Assembly (NCBI RefSeq): GCF_002285415.1
Contig: NZ_NSBU01000007.1
Span: 2,501-66,500, forward strand
DNA from: Actibacterium pelagium
Lineage (GTDB): Bacteria > Pseudomonadota > Alphaproteobacteria > Rhodobacterales > Rhodobacteraceae
Length of the DNA stretch: 64,000 nt
Direction of reading: 5' to 3'
Shown: piece by piece, positions 46,390-54,917 of the stretch
Layout of the letters: every line of letters begins with the position of its first letter
Numbering within the stretch: position 1 is the first letter of the stretch
The notes under the pieces: generated by a model
What the model was told of the DNA's origin: nothing
Databases searched by the model: none
What the model saw: only the letters and a program-made list of their open reading frames with translations
Position numbers and translations under genes: made by a program

Positions 46390-47012
46390 CAGAGGAGAAT
46401 TCGATGACAGCGCAAGCCGCGCAAATTGCCATCGCTGAAGAGGACCGCCTGCGCGCGGACCTTTATAACTTTTTAGGGGTACTGCTGTCCGGCCCGCCGG
46501 ATCAGATGATGTTGGATCAGACCGCCGGTCTGTCGGGTGATGAGGGCCCGCTGGGCACCGGGATCAACGCGCTGGCAAAAATCGCCAAACTGTCGAAGCC
46601 CAAGGCCGTTGAAAGCGAGTTCAACCGTCTGTTCATCGGTCTGGGTCGCGGCGAGTTGCTGCCCTATGCAAGCTACTACCTGACAGGGTTCCTGAACGAG
46701 AAGCCCCTCGCCACGCTGCGCCGGGATATGGCGGCACGCGGGCTGACGCGGGCAGAGAACGTATACGAGCCCGAGGACAACATCGCCTCGTTGATGGAAA
46801 TGATGGGCGCGCTGATCGTAGGTCGCTTTGGCGATCCGGCGACGCTGGAAGACCAGCGCACCTTCTTCAACCGTCACATCGCGCCATGGGCGGGACACTT
46901 TTTCACAGATTTGGAAGCGGCCAAGAACTCGGTCTTCTTCGCAGCGGTCGGTCAGGTTGGCCGGGCGTTCATGGAGATCGAAACGGAAGGCTTCCGGATG
47001 AGCGCGGAGTAA
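46386..47012 (+). CDS. TorD-family chaperone for molybdoenzyme
   Basis: 208 residues from the ATG at 46386 (ATGA overlap with DUF3306). An ATG at 46404 has an even better ribosome site (gaggag) and may be the true start. Family signs are LRADLYNFLGVLLSGPPDQM near the N-terminus, EFNRLFIGLGRGELLPYASY in the centre and GHFFTDLEAAKNSVFFAAVG at the end. TorD-like chaperones bind the Tat leader and apo-form of their molybdoenzyme in the cytosol and hold it until cofactor is inserted. Here the client is the FDH alpha subunit two genes downstream. Confidence 0.88.
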   Translation: MTEENSMTAQAAQIAIAEEDRLRADLYNFLGVLLSGPPDQMMLDQTAGLSGDEGPLGTGINALAKIAKLSKPKAVESEFNRLFIGLGRGELLPYASYYLTGFLNEKPLATLRRDMAARGLTRAENVYEPEDNIASLMEMMGALIVGRFGDPATLEDQRTFFNRHIAPWAGHFFTDLEAAKNSVFFAAVGQVGRAFMEIETEGFRMSAE

Positions 47013-47062
47013 TCCGCATTTAACGGCGGGCAACCGCCATAACCAAAGGGAGGAAATCTCTC

Positions 47063-47254
47063 ATGACCAAGAAAACCGAGGACGGCACAAGCCGCCGCGA
47101 TTTTCTGAAGATGGCCGGGACCACGGCGCCGCTTGCGGCGGTTGCGGTTGCGACCAGCGGGACCGCGGCGGAAGCCGCACAGCCTGATCTTTCATCTGAG
47201 AAGATGCAGGATACGGTTCACACCCGCACCTACTATGCCAGCGCCCGGTTCTGA
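47063..47254 (+). CDS. small Tat-signal protein of the formate dehydrogenase operon
   Basis: 63 residues. A twin-arginine leader TSRRDFLKMAGTTAPLAAVA with a cleavage-like GTAAEAA is followed by only about 25 residues (QPDLSSEKMQDTVHTRTYYA). It starts at ATG 47063 after aaagggagga. Such short Tat peptides recur just before FdhA genes in this lineage. It may be a tiny periplasmic subunit or a Tat decoy. The 103 bases that follow, up to FdhA, hold no gene. Confidence 0.8.
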   Translation: MTKKTEDGTSRRDFLKMAGTTAPLAAVAVATSGTAAEAAQPDLSSEKMQDTVHTRTYYASARF

Positions 47255-47357
47255 TCGGACGTTGATTTCTGCCTGCGGCGACTGGTTGCGTGACGCCCGA
47301 CTGCCAAAGGTTTTCGTTAACCGAGCAAGCTCAATGAAGCTAGCAAGGGAGGTTTAA

Positions 47358-50252
47358 ATGCTTAGGAAAAAGACCAACGGGGTTGCGCGACGCCCCCAGC
47401 GGACAAGTATCCTGTCTGATATCGCAGAGAAATCTGTCGATCGCCGCGCGTTTTTGCGTGGCTCTGGCTTGGCCATTGGTGGCCTGGCTGCGATCAGCGC
47501 CACTGGCGGCACGGTGACTGCAGCGAATGCACAATCCGCCGCGAATGGGGCTGTCGAGACCGTTAAGTCGGTCTGCACCCACTGTTCTGTCGGTTGTACT
47601 GTTGTTGCCGAAGTCTCGAACGGTGTCTGGGTCGGGCAAGAGCCCGGTTGGGACAGCCCGTTCAACCTTGGTGCGCACTGCGCCAAAGGGGCATCGGTAC
47701 GCGAGCACGCTCATGGTGAGCGCCGCCTGAAGTATCCGATGAAAAAAGAGGGTGGTGAGTGGAAGCGCATCAGCTGGGAACAGGCGATCAACGAGATCGG
47801 CGACGGCATGATGCAGATCCGCGATGAAAGCGGACCTGACAGCGTCTACTGGCTTGGTTCGGCCAAGCACAACAACGAGCAGGCGTACCTGTTCCGCAAG
47901 TTCGCAGCCTACTGGGGCACGAACAACGTGGATCACCAGGCGCGTATCTGTCACTCGACCACGGTTGCGGGTGTTGCAAACACCTGGGGCTACGGTGCGA
48001 TGACGAACTCGTACAATGACATCCACAACTCGAAGGCCATCTTCATCATCGGCGGCAACCCTGCCGAGGCGCACCCCGTCTCGCTGCTGCACGTGCTGAA
48101 GGCCAAGGAAGAGAACAACGCTCCGCTGATCGTCTGCGACCCGCGCTTTACGCGTACCGCAGCACACGCGGATGAATATGTTCGCTTCCGTCCGGGTACG
48201 GACGTCGCCCTGGTCTGGGGTATTCTGTGGCACATCTTCGAAAACGGCTGGGAGGACAAAGAGTTCATCCGCACCCGTGTTTGGGGCATGGACCAGATCC
48301 GTGAAGAAGTAGCAAAATGGACCCCGGAAGAGGTCGAACGCGTCACCGGTACCCCCGGTTCGCAGCTGCGCCGCGTGGCCCGCACTATGGCCAACAACCG
48401 TCCCGGCACCGTGATCTGGTGTATGGGTGGTACGCAGCACACCAATGGTAACAACAACACCCGCGCTTACTGCATTCTGCAGCTGGCCCTTGGCAACATG
48501 GGCACCTCGGGTGGTGGTACCAACATCTTCCGTGGCCACGACAACGTGCAAGGCGCTACCGACCTTGGCGTTCTGTCGCACACCCTGCCGGGCTACTATG
48601 GCCTGTCGGGCGGCGCATGGGCCCACTGGGCACGTGTCTGGGGTGAAGATGGCGAATGGCTTGCTGGCCAGTTCGACAACATCACCGGTGCTGACGGCAA
48701 GGAAAAATCGCTTCAGAACCTGACCGGTATTCCGGTTTCGCGCTGGATCGACGGTATCCTTGAGGACAAGGAAAACATGGATCAGCCGAACAATGTTCGC
48801 GCCATGGTTCTTTGGGGTCACGCACCGAACTCGCAAACGCGGATGAAGGAAATGAAAACCGCGATGGAGCAGCTGGACATGCTGGTCGTTGTCGACCCGT
48901 ATCCCACCGTCTCTGCCGTGCTTCATGACCGGACCGATGGCGTCTATCTGCTGCCGGCCGCAACGCAGTTCGAGACCTATGGCTCTGTCACGGCGTCGAA
49001 CCGTTCGTTCCAGTGGCGCGACAAGGTTGTCGATCCGCTGTTCGAGTCGAAGCCCGACCATGAGATCATGGGCATGTTCGCCAACAAGTTTGGCTGGGCT
49101 GACCGGTTCTTCCGCAACATCGAGATGGACGACGAGAACACGCCGAACATCGAAAGTGTCACGCGGGAATTCAACCGGGGTCTGTGGACGATCGGCTATA
49201 CCGGCCAGTCGCCAGAGCGCCTGAAGATGCACATGGCAAACCAGCACACCTTCGACCGCACTACGCTGCGGGCTGTTGGTGGGCCTGCTGACGGTGACTA
49301 CTATGGTCTTCCGTGGCCGTGCTGGGGAACGCCGGAAATGAACCACCCGGGTACGCCCAACCTCTATGACATGTCCAAGCCTGTCTCTGAGGGTGGCCTG
49401 ACCTTCCGTGCTCGTTTCGGTGTTGAACGTGACGGCGACAACCTGCTGGCCGAAGGCGTCTATTCGGTGAACTCGGAAATCCAGGACGGATATCCGGAAT
49501 TCACGATGCAGATGCTGATGGACCTTGGCTGGGATTCAGACCTGACCGACGAAGAGCGCGCAGCGATCGACGCGGTTGCCGGTCCGAAGACCAACTGGAA
49601 GACCGACCTGTCGGGCGGTATCCAGCGTGTCGCCATCAAGCACGAATGTGCGCCATTCGGTAACGCCAAAGCGCGTGCCGTCGTGTGGACTTTCCCGGAT
49701 CCGGTGCCGCTGCACCGCGAACCGCTCTACACGCCGCGTCGCGATCTGGTAGCCGACTACCCAACCTACGAAGACCGCAAGTTCTATCGTCTGCCGACCA
49801 TGTATGCGTCGATCCAGAAGCAGGACTTCTCCAAAGACTACCCGATGATTCTGACTTCGGGCCGTCTGGTCGAGTACGAGGGTGGCGGCGACGAAACCCG
49901 TTCGAACCCGTGGCTGGCGGAACTCCAGCAAGACATGTTTGTCGAAATCAACCCGCGTGACGCCAATAACCTTGGTGTGCGGGACGGCACGCAAGTCTGG
50001 GTAGAAGGGGCCGAAGGCGCCAAAGTCAAAGTCATGGCAATGGTCACCGAAAGGGTGGGTGAGGGCGTAGCCTTCATGCCGTTCCACTTCGGCGGTCACT
50101 TTGAAGGCGCGGACCTTCGGGACAAGTATCCTGATGGGGCCGATCCTTACGTGTTGGGCGAAAGCTCGAACACGGCGCAGACCTATGGCTATGACTCTGT
50201 GACCCAGATGCAGGAGACCAAGTGTACTCTCTGCAAGATCACCGCAGCATAA
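47358..50252 (+). CDS. fdhA: formate dehydrogenase alpha subunit (Mo/W, periplasmic)
   Basis: 964 residues. Tat leader DRRAFLRGSGLAIGGLAA, then the N-terminal 4Fe-4S site (C73, C76, C80 in CTHCSVGC, and C108). The metal ligand is a cysteine, C198 in HQARICHSTTVAG, where E. coli FdnG has selenocysteine; there is no in-frame TGA. The C-terminal domain from about 835 (MILTSGRLVEYEGGGDETRS; EINPRDANNLGVRDGTQVWV) binds the bis-MGD cofactor. It oxidises formate to CO2 at the periplasmic face with beta and gamma. Made after the chaperone and small Tat peptide. The nearby tup genes make tungsten possible instead of molybdenum. Confidence 0.95.
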   Translation: MLRKKTNGVARRPQRTSILSDIAEKSVDRRAFLRGSGLAIGGLAAISATGGTVTAANAQSAANGAVETVKSVCTHCSVGCTVVAEVSNGVWVGQEPGWDSPFNLGAHCAKGASVREHAHGERRLKYPMKKEGGEWKRISWEQAINEIGDGMMQIRDESGPDSVYWLGSAKHNNEQAYLFRKFAAYWGTNNVDHQARICHSTTVAGVANTWGYGAMTNSYNDIHNSKAIFIIGGNPAEAHPVSLLHVLKAKEENNAPLIVCDPRFTRTAAHADEYVRFRPGTDVALVWGILWHIFENGWEDKEFIRTRVWGMDQIREEVAKWTPEEVERVTGTPGSQLRRVARTMANNRPGTVIWCMGGTQHTNGNNNTRAYCILQLALGNMGTSGGGTNIFRGHDNVQGATDLGVLSHTLPGYYGLSGGAWAHWARVWGEDGEWLAGQFDNITGADGKEKSLQNLTGIPVSRWIDGILEDKENMDQPNNVRAMVLWGHAPNSQTRMKEMKTAMEQLDMLVVVDPYPTVSAVLHDRTDGVYLLPAATQFETYGSVTASNRSFQWRDKVVDPLFESKPDHEIMGMFANKFGWADRFFRNIEMDDENTPNIESVTREFNRGLWTIGYTGQSPERLKMHMANQHTFDRTTLRAVGGPADGDYYGLPWPCWGTPEMNHPGTPNLYDMSKPVSEGGLTFRARFGVERDGDNLLAEGVYSVNSEIQDGYPEFTMQMLMDLGWDSDLTDEERAAIDAVAGPKTNWKTDLSGGIQRVAIKHECAPFGNAKARAVVWTFPDPVPLHREPLYTPRRDLVADYPTYEDRKFYRLPTMYASIQKQDFSKDYPMILTSGRLVEYEGGGDETRSNPWLAELQQDMFVEINPRDANNLGVRDGTQVWVEGAEGAKVKVMAMVTERVGEGVAFMPFHFGGHFEGADLRDKYPDGADPYVLGESSNTAQTYGYDSVTQMQETKCTLCKITAA

Positions 50253-50264
50253 GGAGAAAGAGAA

Positions 50265-50858
50265 ATGGCAAGAGCTAAATTCCTCTGCGACGCCGAACGC
50301 TGCATCGAGTGCAACGCCTGCGTTACTGCCTGTAAGAACGAGCACGAGGTGCCTTGGGGCATCAACCGCCGTCGGGTTGTAACCATTCAGGACGGCAAGC
50401 CGGGCGAACGCTCGATTTCGGTGGCCTGTATGCACTGTTCGGATGCACCATGTATGGCGGTGTGCCCGGTCGACTGCTTCTATCAGAACGAAGAAGGTGT
50501 CGTCCTGCACTCCAAAGACTTGTGCATCGGTTGTGGTTACTGCTTCTACGCGTGTCCGTTTGGCGCGCCGCAGTTCCCGCAGGCAGGCAACTTTGGGTCC
50601 CGCGGCAAGATGGACAAATGTACCTTCTGTGCCGGTGGTCCTGAAGAGAACCACTCGACTGCAGAGTTCGCCAAGTACGGCCGCAACCGGATTGCAGAAG
50701 GCAAACTGCCGATCTGCGCCGAAATGTGCTCGACCAAGGCGCTTCTGGCGGGTGATGGCGACATCGTGTCGGCCATCTACCGCGAGCGCGTGGTTGCCCG
50801 TGGCTTCGGCTCGGGCGCCTGGGGTTGGGGTACGGCCTACGACCAAAAAGGCGGCTGA
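50265..50858 (+). CDS. fdhB: formate dehydrogenase beta subunit (FDH3 type, 4Fe-4S)
   Basis: 197 residues with four ferredoxin-type cluster groups: CIECNACVTACKNEHEVPWG, CMHCSDAPCMAVCP, CIGCGYCFYACP, and CTFC together with CAEMCSTKALLAG. This is the FDH3/HybA-like electron-transfer subunit, shorter than FdnH because it lacks the C-terminal membrane anchor. It passes electrons from alpha to the cytochrome b gamma subunit. It lies 12 bases after fdhA. Exported by the Tat system with alpha, since it has no leader. Confidence 0.94.
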   Translation: MARAKFLCDAERCIECNACVTACKNEHEVPWGINRRRVVTIQDGKPGERSISVACMHCSDAPCMAVCPVDCFYQNEEGVVLHSKDLCIGCGYCFYACPFGAPQFPQAGNFGSRGKMDKCTFCAGGPEENHSTAEFAKYGRNRIAEGKLPICAEMCSTKALLAGDGDIVSAIYRERVVARGFGSGAWGWGTAYDQKGG

Positions 50859-50881
50859 TCCCGTCTTGGCTTGGTAACTAC

Positions 50882-50905
50882 GGGTGGCCCTTTCGAGGGC
50901 CACCC
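50882..50905 (+). terminator. hairpin between FDH beta and gamma genes
   Basis: Perfect 10-bp stem gggtggccct (50882-50891) / agggccaccc (50896-50905) closed by a ttcg tetraloop, exceptionally stable. No T-run follows, so it is more likely a message-stability or partial-attenuation element than a full terminator. It lies 24 bases after fdhB and 38 before the gamma start. Confidence 0.65.
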
Positions 50906-50943
50906 AGCAACCTCGTACAAAGTATTCCTGAAGGAGGGTGCCA

Positions 50944-52134
50944 ATGTTGCGCCTTGTACTCGCGTTCCTGTTGACCGTAACGCTTGGGTCGGCTGCCATG
51001 GCGCAGTCCACTGACCGAGCAGCGACGGGCGGAGCCCAAACGCTGGAAGATATTATGGCCCGACAGCAGGGCCTTTCGATTGATGATTCATTTCGCCGGA
51101 GCGCCACGGGCGACCCGGACACTGCCGCTGCAAGCTCGGCCCAATTGGGTACGCTTGGCGGTGCCTCTGACCCAGAGGTCTGGCGCGGGCTGCGCTATGG
51201 GTCGGCAGATATCACCGTATCCTCTGGGGGCGAAGTTGCCTCTGTCCTGATTCAGGACGGTGGGATGTGGTGGCTAAACTGGCGCCAAGGTGAACTGCGC
51301 CAATATGGTGGCTGGTTGCTTCTGGGAACCATCGGCCTGTTGGCGGTGTTTTTCCTGCTGCGCGGACGGATCAAGGTGGATGAGCCTATGACGGGCCGCA
51401 CGGTCACCCGTTTCGCCGGAATCGAGCGGTTCGCTCACTGGCTTCTGGCCGGGTCGTTCATCATCCTTGGCCTGACCGGTTTGGCTGTATTGTTCGGCCG
51501 CGTATTCATCGCGCCGATGATGGGGAAAGATTTCAACGCCGCGCTGCTGAGTTACAGCAAGATCATCCATAACAACGTGGCCTGGGCATTCATGCTGGCA
51601 TTGGTCATGGTCTTCGTGATGTGGGTTGTCCACAACATCCCGAACCGCACTGACCTAACGTGGATCCGTCAAGCTGGCGGTATTATCGGCAAGGCTCACC
51701 CGCCAGCGAAAAAGTTCAACGCGGGACAGAAGCTGATCTTCTGGTCGGTGATTTTGTTGGGCGGTTCGATCTCATTGTCGGGCTTGTCGCTGTTGTTCCC
51801 GTTCGAACTTCCGTTGTTTGCCAAAACCTTCACGATGCTCAATGGAACAGGCTTGCCTGACATGCTGGGCTTCGGCGTTCTGCCGGAACAACTGGCCCCG
51901 CATGAAGAGATGCAGTTTGCCCAACTTTGGCACGCAATCGTCGGCTTTGTTCTGATGGCGATCATCCTTGCACATATCTATATCGGCTCGATCGGTATGG
52001 AAGGCGCATTTGATGCGATGGGCACGGGTGAAGTGGACGAGGCTTGGGCCCATCAGCACCACTCGCTTTGGCTGGACGAGGTAAAGGCCAAATCCGGCGA
52101 TGCGAAAGCAGGTGAGGCCACTCCGGCCGAATGA
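50944..52134 (+). CDS. fdhC: formate dehydrogenase gamma subunit (cytochrome b556)
   Basis: 396 residues from the ATG at 50944 (aaggaggg upstream); a GTG at 50938 is inside the ribosome site and is rejected. Signal peptide, then a periplasmic region (about 20-115), one membrane helix near 125, then the four-helix FdnI-like core starting FAGIERFAHWLLAGSFIILG, with haem-ligand His residues in this segment and in LLSYSKIIHNNVAWAFM and FAQLWHAIVGFVLMAIILAH. It takes electrons from beta to quinone. The N-terminal extension before the core is typical of the larger alphaproteobacterial gamma subunits. Confidence 0.93.
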   Translation: MLRLVLAFLLTVTLGSAAMAQSTDRAATGGAQTLEDIMARQQGLSIDDSFRRSATGDPDTAAASSAQLGTLGGASDPEVWRGLRYGSADITVSSGGEVASVLIQDGGMWWLNWRQGELRQYGGWLLLGTIGLLAVFFLLRGRIKVDEPMTGRTVTRFAGIERFAHWLLAGSFIILGLTGLAVLFGRVFIAPMMGKDFNAALLSYSKIIHNNVAWAFMLALVMVFVMWVVHNIPNRTDLTWIRQAGGIIGKAHPPAKKFNAGQKLIFWSVILLGGSISLSGLSLLFPFELPLFAKTFTMLNGTGLPDMLGFGVLPEQLAPHEEMQFAQLWHAIVGFVLMAIILAHIYIGSIGMEGAFDAMGTGEVDEAWAHQHHSLWLDEVKAKSGDAKAGEATPAE

Positions 52135-53411
52135 TGCGAGGTGCGGTAGCGCATATCTTCGCGTTGACAATCTGGGCCGCCACACCGCTGGCGGCTCAGG
52201 AGTTCACGACGCTCAAGGGGCACGGTGGGCCTGTTATGGGGATCGCCGTATCGCCCGAAGGGCAGGTGGCGACAGCCAGTTTCGATAACTCTGTCGGCCT
52301 TTGGGCCGGGCGCGAGCCGAAGTGGTTGGACGCCCACGAAGCCGCAGTTGTCGATGTGACCTTCGGGCCAAACGGGCCGGTGTCTTCCGGTGACGATTTC
52401 ACGATTTACGCATGGGCGGATGACGAGGCCAAGAAGATAGGCACTCACAAAGGCAAGGTTGCCGATGTAGAGGTGTCGCCCGACGGATCGCTGGTCGCCT
52501 CGGCCAGTTGGGATGGGACCGTCGGGTTTTGGACTTTTGACGGAACCGGAGAAACGCGTAAGATTCCGGCGGGCTCTGTTAGCGACGTGGTGTTCTCCCC
52601 GGATGGGGAGCTTTTATACGCGGCTGGTTCTGCAGGGGTGATCGTGGAGTTGCCGGTTGGCGAAGGTGATCCACGGGTCATTGTGAAACACGGGTTCGCT
52701 GTAAACGTACTGACCATCGCACCTGACGGATCATGGCTGGCCTATGGGGCAGTGGACGGAGGCACCCGCGTGGTGGACCCGCGAACCGGCGAACAGATCG
52801 CGGATTTTTCACTCGACCGGCGCCCGATTTTGTCGATCGAACACCATCCGGAAACCCACACTTTGGCGGTTGGCGACGGCCACGGTTTCATCATGGTGAT
52901 CGACACGGAAACATGGAAAATCACGCGCGATTTCCAAGCGACACGTCGCGGCCCGATCTGGGCGTTGGCCTTTGATCCGAGCGGTGAGGTCATCTATGCT
53001 GGGGGCATTGACGACGTTGTCTATTCATGGCCCATCGCGTTTCTGGATGAATATGATGCCATCGATAACCCAGAGCGAAGCTTCTTGCGTGCCCCGGAAG
53101 AGATGGCCAATGGTGAACGGCAATTCATGCGCAAATGCTCGATTTGCCACGCGCTGGAAGACGGTGTCTCGCGCAAAGCCGGCCCTACGTTGCATGGCGT
53201 CTTTGGGCGCGCAGCGGGGACGGTTGATGGATATCGATACTCTGACATCCTTGACGGGTCGGACATCATCTGGAACAGCGAGACGATCGACAAACTTTTT
53301 GACCTTGGGCCGGATCATTACATCCCCGGTTCCAAGATGCCCATGCAGCGGATCACGGGCCCACAGGACCGGGCCGACTTAATCGAATTCTTGAAAACAG
53401 CGACCAAGTGA
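52131..53411 (+). CDS. WD40-repeat protein fused to cytochrome c
   Basis: 426 residues, start overlapping the gamma stop. Signal peptide (AHIFALTIWAATPLAAQEFT). About 20-310 hold at least six WD40-like blades (for example HGGPVMGIAVSPEGQVATAS; VEVSPDGSLVASASWDGTVG; IWALAFDPSGEVIYAGGIDD). A C-terminal class I cytochrome c has haem motif CSICH near residue 340 and axial Met in PGSKMPMQRI. Periplasmic. Placed in the FDH operon, it may accept electrons from formate oxidation or scaffold the enzyme. Similar WD40-cytochromes occur with other molybdoenzymes. Confidence 0.85.
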   Translation: MMRGAVAHIFALTIWAATPLAAQEFTTLKGHGGPVMGIAVSPEGQVATASFDNSVGLWAGREPKWLDAHEAAVVDVTFGPNGPVSSGDDFTIYAWADDEAKKIGTHKGKVADVEVSPDGSLVASASWDGTVGFWTFDGTGETRKIPAGSVSDVVFSPDGELLYAAGSAGVIVELPVGEGDPRVIVKHGFAVNVLTIAPDGSWLAYGAVDGGTRVVDPRTGEQIADFSLDRRPILSIEHHPETHTLAVGDGHGFIMVIDTETWKITRDFQATRRGPIWALAFDPSGEVIYAGGIDDVVYSWPIAFLDEYDAIDNPERSFLRAPEEMANGERQFMRKCSICHALEDGVSRKAGPTLHGVFGRAAGTVDGYRYSDILDGSDIIWNSETIDKLFDLGPDHYIPGSKMPMQRITGPQDRADLIEFLKTATK

Positions 53412-53423
53412 GGGGAAGCAAAG

Positions 53424-53549
53424 ATGAAAGCAATGGTGGCAGGTTTCGCTGCAATTATTGTGTTGGCCTTCGTGGCTGATTACGCTTTGAAGCAAGCGGG
53501 GTTCTCCTCGCAGGAAAAGTATTCTGGTAACGCGGTTCGACTGGACTAA
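53424..53549 (+). CDS. 41-residue membrane peptide of the FDH operon
   Basis: A short frame from ATG 53424 to TAA 53549 with the ribosome site gagggga. The product begins MKAMVAGFAAIIVLAFVADY, a single hydrophobic helix, and ends with a polar tail (ALKQAGFSSQEKYSGNAVRL). It lies 12 bases after the WD40-cytochrome gene and 6 before the response regulator gene, so it fits the operon exactly. It could be a small subunit or a stabiliser of the membrane complex. Evidence is position, start signal and composition only. Confidence 0.7.
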   Translation: MKAMVAGFAAIIVLAFVADYALKQAGFSSQEKYSGNAVRLD

Positions 53550-53555
53550 GCACTT

Positions 53556-54911
53556 ATGAACACGGCGCAGTCCGATACCTATGACGCGAATCTGGGTAAC
53601 GCGTCGATCTTGGTGGTCGACGACGAACCCGGTATGCGCAACTTTTTGACCAAGATTCTGACGCCACGGTGCCGACGGGTAGAGCAGGCTGCCTCGCCCA
53701 AAGAGGCCGGGGCAATTTTGGACAAAGCGCATTTCGATCTGATTATTGTCGATAATATCATGCCGGGCCAGACGGGCTTGGAGTGGTTGCAGGAACAACG
53801 TCGTGTTGGCCTGTTTGCCGACACCATTCTGATCACAGCATACGCCGATCTTGAAACGGCGATTAAAGCATTGCGGATTGGGGTGACGGACTTTGTGCTG
53901 AAACCTTTCCGTGCAAATCAAATCCTGAACGCCGCGTCGCAGGCGCTGGACCGCAAGCATTTGCGCCGAGAGAACTTTCTTCTTCGCCATGCCCTGACCA
54001 CTGAGCAGCCTTCGAACCGCGGGCGATTGTTGGGCAATTCGCCTGCGATTACTCAGGTCCGCGATACGCTGCACAAGCTTGCGCCGCTTCCGACGTCGGT
54101 CTTGTTCACCGGGCCAAGCGGGGCAGGCAAAGAAGTCGCCGCCCGAACTTTGCATTCGTTGTCACCGCGAAGCGACCAGCCCTTCGTGGCCATCAACTGC
54201 GCGGCCATTCCGCCAAATCTTGCTGCACAAGAGTTCTTTGGCCTCGTGGACGGGGGCGAAACCAAACAGGACGGTCTGTTCCTGAATGCCGACGGCGGAA
54301 CGCTGTTTCTGGATGAGATCGCGCAGATGCCCGAGATCGTGCAAGCCGCCTTGCTGCGCGTTCTAGAGGACAAACGTATTCGGCCCGTCGGAGCAGAACG
54401 AGAGATCCCGCTTGATCTGCGTTTCATGTTTGCGACGAATGCCAATCTGGAAGAGGCGGTGAAGAACGGCCAGATGAGGGCGGATCTTTATCATCGGATC
54501 AATGTCCTTCAGATCGAGATGCCAACGCTGAAAGATCGTGCAGAAGACATGGTCGAACTGGCGGCCTTGTTCGTGGAAGAGTTCTCGACCGCTCTTGGCG
54601 TCCCGCCGTTGGAACTGGACGATCAGACCTTGCTGAAAATGAGCCGCTACGACTGGCCGGGCAATGTCAGAGAGTTGCGCAACCTGATCGAACGCTCGGT
54701 CATTCTAAGCAGCTTCCCTGAAGAGTTTTCGGGCAACGGAAAGGTCACTGGTTCTGTTGCGGTCGAAACGCTGGAACTGGTTACTCAACGGCACATCATG
54801 AACGTGCTGGATGCCTGTAATGGGAACCGAGCCGAAGCCGCGCGCCGTTTGGGCGTGTCTCGGAAAACGATCGACCGGAAGTTTGCTGCCTGGGATGTCA
54901 GCGTGGAATAA
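53556..54911 (+). CDS. NtrC-type response regulator lacking the GAFTGA loop
   Basis: 451 residues: receiver (acidic D22/D23, acceptor D66, K116), AAA+ domain (Walker A GPSGAGKE at 186-193, Walker B TLFLDE at 249-254) and a C-terminal Fis-type helix-turn-helix (NGNRAEAARRLGVSRKTIDR). Where sigma-54 activators carry GAFTGA, this protein reads FFGLVDGGETKQDGLF, so the loop that contacts sigma-54 is missing, as in Rhodobacter NtrC and some HupR-like proteins that work with sigma-70. It lies 6 bases after the small membrane peptide gene, converges with a sensor kinase gene and probably controls the FDH operon. Confidence 0.9.
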   Translation: MNTAQSDTYDANLGNASILVVDDEPGMRNFLTKILTPRCRRVEQAASPKEAGAILDKAHFDLIIVDNIMPGQTGLEWLQEQRRVGLFADTILITAYADLETAIKALRIGVTDFVLKPFRANQILNAASQALDRKHLRRENFLLRHALTTEQPSNRGRLLGNSPAITQVRDTLHKLAPLPTSVLFTGPSGAGKEVAARTLHSLSPRSDQPFVAINCAAIPPNLAAQEFFGLVDGGETKQDGLFLNADGGTLFLDEIAQMPEIVQAALLRVLEDKRIRPVGAEREIPLDLRFMFATNANLEEAVKNGQMRADLYHRINVLQIEMPTLKDRAEDMVELAALFVEEFSTALGVPPLELDDQTLLKMSRYDWPGNVRELRNLIERSVILSSFPEEFSGNGKVTGSVAVETLELVTQRHIMNVLDACNGNRAEAARRLGVSRKTIDRKFAAWDVSVE

Positions 54912-54917
54912 GGTCGT

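Noticed and set aside
47340-49346. 668-codon minus-strand open frame opposite fdhA
   Set aside because: A shadow frame produced by codon bias of a GC-rich gene; low-complexity V/R-rich product without domains.
47358-50252. Possible selenocysteine in formate dehydrogenase
   Set aside because: The metal-ligand position is a TGT cysteine codon (47949-47951) and no in-frame TGA occurs.
49536-51122. 528-codon minus-strand open frame opposite FDH alpha/beta/gamma
   Set aside because: It spans three genuine coupled genes and an intergenic hairpin; no family resemblance.
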